A stretch of 64,000 bases of DNA, from NCBI RefSeq assembly GCF_900102965.1, contig NZ_FNGM01000002.1, positions 459,500 through 523,499 of the forward strand, given 5' to 3'. The stretch comes from Paenibacillus jilunlii (GTDB taxonomy: Bacteria; Bacillota; Bacilli; Paenibacillales; Paenibacillaceae). The notes below the pieces were generated by a model, which was given only the letters and a program-made list of their open reading frames with translations, did not search any database and was not told where the DNA came from. The position numbers were made by a program, and so were the translations under genes. Shown piece after piece: positions 59,838 through 64,000 of this stretch (position 1 is the first letter of the stretch; each line of letters begins with the position of its first letter).

Positions 59838-59862
59838 AACAGCCCCACATTGTGGGGCCATG
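59838..59862 (-). terminator. Second hairpin downstream of the MsmX-type gene
   Basis: GGCCCCACA pairs with TGTGGGGCT on the minus strand, followed by GTTTATTTTTG. It lies 70-90 bases past the main terminator at 59926 and may be a back-up. Apart from the two hairpins I see nothing else in 59642-59972 except the hprK leader. Confidence 0.55.
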
Positions 59863-59925
59863 GCTTTCCGTCCAAAATCATGCGCTGTATAGAAAGCCCC
59901 CAAAATATAGCTGCTTCTATTTATT

Positions 59926-59951
59926 AAAAAAGCCGCCTTCTCAGGCGGCTT
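59926..59951 (-). terminator. Terminator of the MsmX-type gene
   Basis: On the minus strand AAGCCGCC-TGAGAA-GGCGGCTT is followed by further T, 22 bases past the stop. Confidence 0.93.
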
Positions 59952-59972
59952 GCTTCACACGGTTATGCTATC

Positions 59973-61094
59973 TTATCCGAGCAGAACGTTAAGTTCGGAT
60001 TCCTTGTCGAAGATGTGGATTTTGTTCATGTCGATCGCCAATTTTGGCTTGCTGCCTTCACGGGTAGTGGAACGTCCGTCTACACGGGCGATGACAGTGC
60101 TGGCACCAAGGCCGCTCAAGTACAAGAGCATTTCATGACCCAGGTTTTCAGTAACATCAACCATCGAAGTGAAGATCGTGTTCGGAGAAGCTTCCAGGAA
60201 TACTGGTTCTTCGTGGATATCTTCCGGACGAACACCCATGATTACATCTTTGCCGATATAGCCTTTGTTGCGCAGCAGTGTGGCTTTGCCGCCTGGCACT
60301 TCAACATCAAGGTTCTCTGCGCGGAAGCGTACGGCGCCGCCAACATCAGAAAGTGTACCGTTGATAAAGTTCATTGTAGGAGAACCGATAAATCCGGCTA
60401 CGAACAGGTTTGTAGGCTCATTGTACAACTCTTCAGGAGAAGCAGCTTGTTGAATGATACCATCATACATAACTACGATACGGTCACCCATTGTCATAGC
60501 TTCTGTCTGGTCATGTGTTACATAGATACAAGTGGTTTCAAGACGTTTAACCAGCTTAGTGATTTCCGCACGCATCTGACCACGAAGTTTAGCATCCAAG
60601 TTGGAGAGAGGTTCATCCATCAGGAAGACTTGCGGATCACGTACGATTGCACGGCCCAGAGCGACACGTTGGCGTTGACCACCGGACAATGCTTTTGGTT
60701 TGCGGTCAAGCAAATGCTCGATATCGAGAATTTTCGCAGCTTCGCGTACTTTTTTGTCGATTTCTTCTTTTTTCACTTTACGCAGTTTCAAACCGAATGC
60801 CATGTTCTGATATACACTCATGTGCGGATACAAGGCGTAGGATTGGAATACCATCGCGATATCGCGGTCTTTAGGAGCTACGTCATTGACTACACGGTCG
60901 CCAATGTACATCTTACCTTCGGAGATTTCTTCCAGACCGGCAATCATACGCAGGGTTGTGGATTTACCGCAACCGGATGGTCCAACCAATACCAGAAATT
61001 CCTTATCTTTAATATCAAGATTGATATCGATTACTGTCGCTTTATCGGAACCCGGGTATTTTTTGAAAATATGCTCTAAACGAACGCCTGCCAT
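59973..61094 (-). CDS. MsmX/UgpC-type sugar ABC transporter ATPase
   Basis: The 373-residue ATPase has Walker A GPSGCGKST, the LSGGQRQRVALGRAIV signature, DEPLSNLDAKLR and a C-terminal TOBE/MalK-like domain (GVRPEDIHEEP). In Bacillus, MsmX energises several carbohydrate importers in trans. No permease or binding protein gene lies nearby, which fits a shared ATPase. The ATG at 61094 has GAGGGGG upstream. Confidence 0.95.
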   Translation of the reverse strand: MAGVRLEHIFKKYPGSDKATVIDINLDIKDKEFLVLVGPSGCGKSTTLRMIAGLEEISEGKMYIGDRVVNDVAPKDRDIAMVFQSYALYPHMSVYQNMAFGLKLRKVKKEEIDKKVREAAKILDIEHLLDRKPKALSGGQRQRVALGRAIVRDPQVFLMDEPLSNLDAKLRGQMRAEITKLVKRLETTCIYVTHDQTEAMTMGDRIVVMYDGIIQQAASPEELYNEPTNLFVAGFIGSPTMNFINGTLSDVGGAVRFRAENLDVEVPGGKATLLRNKGYIGKDVIMGVRPEDIHEEPVFLEASPNTIFTSMVDVTENLGHEMLLYLSGLGASTVIARVDGRSTTREGSKPKLAIDMNKIHIFDKESELNVLLG

Positions 61095-61203
61095 TGTATT
61101 TCCCCCTCGAGTCAATTATTGGATTAAAAAATAAATCGCTTTCTTGTATATTTATCTTACCCCAGACATGCCGCGCTGGCTATTTGTAACGTTCACAAAA
61201 AAC

Positions 61204-62298
61204 CTATTTTCTTTTCGTCACTTTATACAATAACATGGCTAACTTCACAATAGCAGCATCCCCAAAGCTCCGGACATCCGCTCCGGTCTCCTGTTTGATC
61301 TTATCCAGCCTGTACAGCAGCGTATTCCGGTGAATATACAGCTTTTTGGCCGTTTCACTGACATTGCAGTCCATCTCAAAAAAAGTCTCCAAAGTAAGCA
61401 GCATTTCCTTGTCCGCAAGCACAGAGGTATAATCCCCGATCTGTCCAAGCAGCTGCCTGCGGCGGTCATCGGGAATGCTATTAACCAGCCGCTCCATATG
61501 AAGCTCCCATGGCAGATGAATGTAGTCCCCAACCTGAAAGATCCGGCCCAATATAATGGTTTCTCGCAGCAGGGCTACCGATCCGGTTAACCCTTTCACA
61601 GGAATAATGGCAGGTGCTACCGCCAGATGGAAAACCCCAACCCACTCGCTGGCTATCAGCTCATGCAGCCCCATACAGGTCTGCGCCAGCAAGTCATCAG
61701 CACTCTCTTCCTCATCTTCCTTATCATCCCCGCCGGTGAGCAGTTCCTTGCGGGCTAAAATTAACCATTCCTTCTCCTGCAGAGGGATAAGCAGAATTTC
61801 ATTCTCGAAGTAACTGCGCAGCAGCTTCATCAGAGAACGGTAGGTCACCTGCGGGTTATGAACATTTTCGCTGACCAGCAGGAAGGGAATCATCTCCCCC
61901 ACCAGCCGTCCCTTCAAAGTCATTTCGTCAGGAATTTCCGCCTCATTCTTTTCCTGCTCCAATTGGGCATTCAACCACCCGCTGAGCTGGCGGGCCTCTA
62001 TTTCGCCTTCTTCCTTCAGGCCTGTTGCCTTAAGGGCGACTGCAAAATTTCTTGCCGCATAATTAACCAGCTTCACCTCCATGGGAGTCAGCCCATCCAG
62101 CTCCAGCCAGATTGCTGTTATCCGTCCATCGTTCTCATACAAAGGCACCCATAAATGCCCCTCATGCACCACGGGCTGGTCCTGCTCTTCTGCACCAATG
62201 CCAAAAAGGGAAGCCGAATGCTGCCTCCCGAGCTGTTTGATTCCAGTTCTCTTTCCGGTGAGCTGCTCTAATTTTTGACGCAATACCTCACTATCCAT
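61204..62298 (-). CDS. CdaR/PucR-type transcriptional regulator
   Basis: The protein of about 364 residues ends in a PucR-type helix-turn-helix (LLTLETFFEMDCNVSETAKKLYIHRNTLLYRLDKIKQETG, cited in parts), as found in sugar diacid and purine regulators. The N-terminal half has no recognisable sensor domain. An acidic linker (GGDDKEDEEESADD) is prominent. The start is uncertain among 62307, 62304 and 62298; GGTGGAG favours the last. It lies directly upstream of the MsmX-type gene, so it may control it. Confidence 0.88.
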   Translation of the reverse strand: MDSEVLRQKLEQLTGKRTGIKQLGRQHSASLFGIGAEEQDQPVVHEGHLWVPLYENDGRITAIWLELDGLTPMEVKLVNYAARNFAVALKATGLKEEGEIEARQLSGWLNAQLEQEKNEAEIPDEMTLKGRLVGEMIPFLLVSENVHNPQVTYRSLMKLLRSYFENEILLIPLQEKEWLILARKELLTGGDDKEDEEESADDLLAQTCMGLHELIASEWVGVFHLAVAPAIIPVKGLTGSVALLRETIILGRIFQVGDYIHLPWELHMERLVNSIPDDRRRQLLGQIGDYTSVLADKEMLLTLETFFEMDCNVSETAKKLYIHRNTLLYRLDKIKQETGADVRSFGDAAIVKLAMLLYKVTKRK

Positions 62299-62403
62299 CG
62301 TCACCATACTCCACCACTTTTGCTCTTTTCGCCTATTTTATCACATTTTTCAACAAGATGCGCCTTAGACACTGTTAGGGTTAGAGCAGCCTGGCTGGAG
62401 ACT

Positions 62404-62598
62404 TCACTCGGCATGTACATGCCTTTTCTTGGCCGGGGGCAGAGTAACAGGGGTCATTTTTTTCAATTCCTTATGCATCAAGATCCCGGCAATGGCTGCT
62501 TCCCCCATGGCAACAGTGGCCTGCTCAGCGTGTACCGCTATATCTCCGGCTACCCAGACATGCTCCACATCTGTCATTAAGGACCGTTTGTTAACCAC
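62404..62598 (-). pseudogene. C-terminal remnant of a thioredoxin-reductase-like flavoprotein
   Basis: The 64-residue frame MTDVEHVWVAGDIAVHAEQATVAMGEAAIAGILMHKEL (in parts) matches the FAD-binding end of NAD(P)/FAD oxidoreductases, where VWVAGD is followed by an A..EG..AA helix. The rest of the roughly 300-residue enzyme is absent upstream, where the frame is broken. It is a decayed gene end. The remaining DNA from 62599 to 62876 shows no gene. Confidence 0.7.
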
Positions 62599-62876
62599 TA
62601 TATGCCTGTTCTTATGAGGAGCGAATCAGGTGTTTCAGCAGGACAAACCGGACAGGGTTTTCGCTATTTGTCCTATCTCCCCTTATTCTAGGATCAAACG
62701 AGCCATATCACTTCTCCTGAGTCTGAATCCGCCAGAAAAGCAGACTTTTTCGCAAAATAAGACCTTCTCCGTCCGCTTCATTCCGCGGATGGAATCCAAC
62801 CCTCCGCAACACTATATCAGCTGATGCTTCCAAGAAAACCCCATTTTTCGGAATTATATAATCCTCTAAAAAACAC

Positions 62877-62907
62877 AAAAAAGTCATCACCTAATGGTGA
62901 TGACTTT
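62877..62907 (-). terminator. Terminator of the rRNA-tRNA operon
   Basis: On the minus strand AAGTCATCACC pairs with GGTGATGACTT, followed by TTTT, just past tRNA-Lys. Confidence 0.93.
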
Positions 62908-62916
62908 CGATTGGAA

Positions 62917-62989
62917 TGAGCCATGAAGGACTCGAACCTTCGACACCCTGATTAAAAGTCAGGTGCTCTACCAACTGAGCTAATGGCTC
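62917..62989 (-). tRNA. tRNA-Lys (TTT)
   Basis: Acceptor GAGCCAT pairs with ATGGCTC. The anticodon loop CTTTTAA gives TTT. CCA is not encoded. Confidence 0.97.
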
Positions 62990-62996
62990 ATAAAAC

Positions 62997-63082
62997 TGGT
63001 GGAGGCTGATGGATTCGAACCACCGAACACGTACGTGAGCAGATTTACAGTCTGATGCGTTTGGCCACTTCGCTAAGCCTCC
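62997..63082 (-). tRNA. tRNA-Tyr (GTA)
   Basis: Acceptor GGAGGCT pairs with AGCCTCC, with encoded ACCA. The loop CTGTAAA gives GTA, and a long variable arm makes it 86 bases, as expected for Tyr. Confidence 0.97.
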
Positions 63083-63088
63083 ACAATA

Positions 63089-63164
63089 TGGTGGCGCGGG
63101 ACGGAATCGAACCGCCGACACAAGGATTTTCAGTCCTTTGCTCTACCGACTGAGCTACCGAGCC
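63089..63164 (-). tRNA. tRNA-Phe (GAA)
   Basis: The loop CTGAAAA gives GAA and ACCA is encoded. The acceptor is GGCTCGG against CCGCGCC, so position 4 (U) faces C69. The other six pairs are intact. The mismatch is odd for a tRNA-Phe. Confidence 0.94.
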
Positions 63165-63180
63165 ATAAAACAAACAAAAA

Positions 63181-63258
63181 TGGCGGAACCGACGGGATTC
63201 GAACCCGCGATCTCCTGCGTGACAGGCAGGCATGTTAGGCCAACTACACCACGGTTCC
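63181..63258 (-). tRNA. tRNA-Asp (GTC)
   Basis: Acceptor GGAACCG pairs with CGGTTCC, followed by GCCA. The loop CTGTCAC gives GTC. Confidence 0.97.
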
Positions 63259-63273
63259 GCATTTGTAATTAAA

Positions 63274-63349
<76 letters not shown>

Positions 63350-63379
63350 ACGGTGTAAAGTCAAACTACAATCTAAAAA

Positions 63380-63455
63380 TGGTGGAGGCTGAGGGGTTCG
63401 AACCCCCGACCCTCTGCTTGTAAGGCAGATGCTCTCCCAGCTGAGCTAAGCCTCC
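63380..63455 (-). tRNA. tRNA-Val (TAC)
   Basis: Acceptor GGAGGCT pairs with AGCCTCC, followed by ACCA. The loop CTTACAA gives TAC. Confidence 0.97.
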
Positions 63456-63464
63456 AGGTATGTA

Positions 63465-63541
63465 TGGTAGCGGCAGAGGGGATCGAACCCCCGACCTCAC
63501 GGGTATGAACCGTACGCTCTAGCCAGCTGAGCTACGCCGCC
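63465..63541 (-). tRNA. tRNA-Met (CAT), elongator type
   Basis: The loop TTCATAC gives CAT. The acceptor GGCGGCG faces TGCCGCT (G-U ends), and ACCA is encoded. The anticodon stem lacks the three G-C pairs of initiator tRNA, so it is an elongator. Confidence 0.94.
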
Positions 63542-63567
63542 ACAATAACATGATAATGGATTACAAA

Positions 63568-63659
63568 TGGCGGAGAGAGAGGGATTCGAACCCTCGCACC
63601 GCTTACGCAGTCTAACCCCTTAGCAGAGGGTCCCCTTATAGCCACTTGGGTATCTCTCC
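63568..63659 (-). tRNA. tRNA-Ser (GCT)
   Basis: Acceptor GGAGAGA pairs with TCTCTCC, followed by GCCA. The loop CTGCTAA gives GCT, and the long variable arm makes it 92 bases, as for Ser. Confidence 0.97.
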
Positions 63660-63738
63660 AATTGATATAGCCATGTAAATCCATACAGGAATTTGCTCCC
63701 TGAAAACTGAATCCGAAACGAAACTTGCGTTTTACTTT

Positions 63739-64000
<262 letters not shown>

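Overview
The window reads as chromosome of a spore-former-type Firmicute, most likely Paenibacillus. The reasons are the cggR-gap-pgk-tpiA-gpmI-eno operon, the hprK-lgt-ppaX-acetyltransferase, hisZGDBHAF-IE-J and rapZ-yvcK-whiA-HPr/Crh clusters in Bacillales order, several exported proteins with copper-amine-oxidase-like stalk domains, a CtsR-controlled clpP, and Bacillus-type GntR, CggR and Fnr sites. The species is inferred from overall character, not from a search. Most genes lie on the minus strand.

Positions 1-11200 are accessory DNA next to ssrA (tmRNA). They hold a serine recombinase cut by the window edge, a six-gene operon of mostly unknown function (MORN, TPR, Cys-rich zinc-ribbon, two orphan proteins and an exported stalk protein) facing an XRE regulator, a RadC-like gene, two small genes, a small HTH gene coupled to an 895-residue primase-helicase, an AT-rich hypothetical gene and a truncated Rpn-type nuclease gene. 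This looks like an integrated plasmid-like or mobilisable element.

From 11211 to 24000 comes the core block ssrA-smpB-rnr-secG-(yesK-like)-eno-gpmI-tpiA-pgk-gap-cggR, with a recognisable CggR promoter-operator. RNase R carries a very long Gly/Ala/Arg/Lys-rich tail. Positions 24150-25120 hold tRNA-Arg(CCG) and clpP behind a CtsR box. Positions 25130-36420 hold an SGNH hydrolase, a stalk/DUF3298-like protein, a SIMPL protein, the HPr/Crh-whiA-yvcK-rapZ-glcK group, a hemerythrin-type operon behind a perfect Fnr-like palindrome, and thiC behind a TPP riboswitch.

Positions 36490-49860 hold trxB, the yvcD-like TPR gene, prs and the histidine operon. The operon is interrupted between hisA and hisF by about 1.1 kb of non-coding DNA carrying a phased array of short palindromes, and between hisH and hisA by a compact multi-stem structure. 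Dispersed intergenic repeats are shared between 12.5, 32.6, 36.2, 39.5 and 43.4 kb. Positions 49980-55070 are a plus-strand gluconate operon (gnd-gntR-gntP-gntK) with two matching GntR boxes. Positions 55097-62300 carry an acyltransferase, the hprK cluster, an MsmX/UgpC-type ATPase and a CdaR/PucR-type regulator. The window ends in a tRNA cluster (Lys, Tyr, Phe, Asp, Thr, Val, Met, Ser) lying downstream of a 23S rRNA gene, with no 5S gene between.
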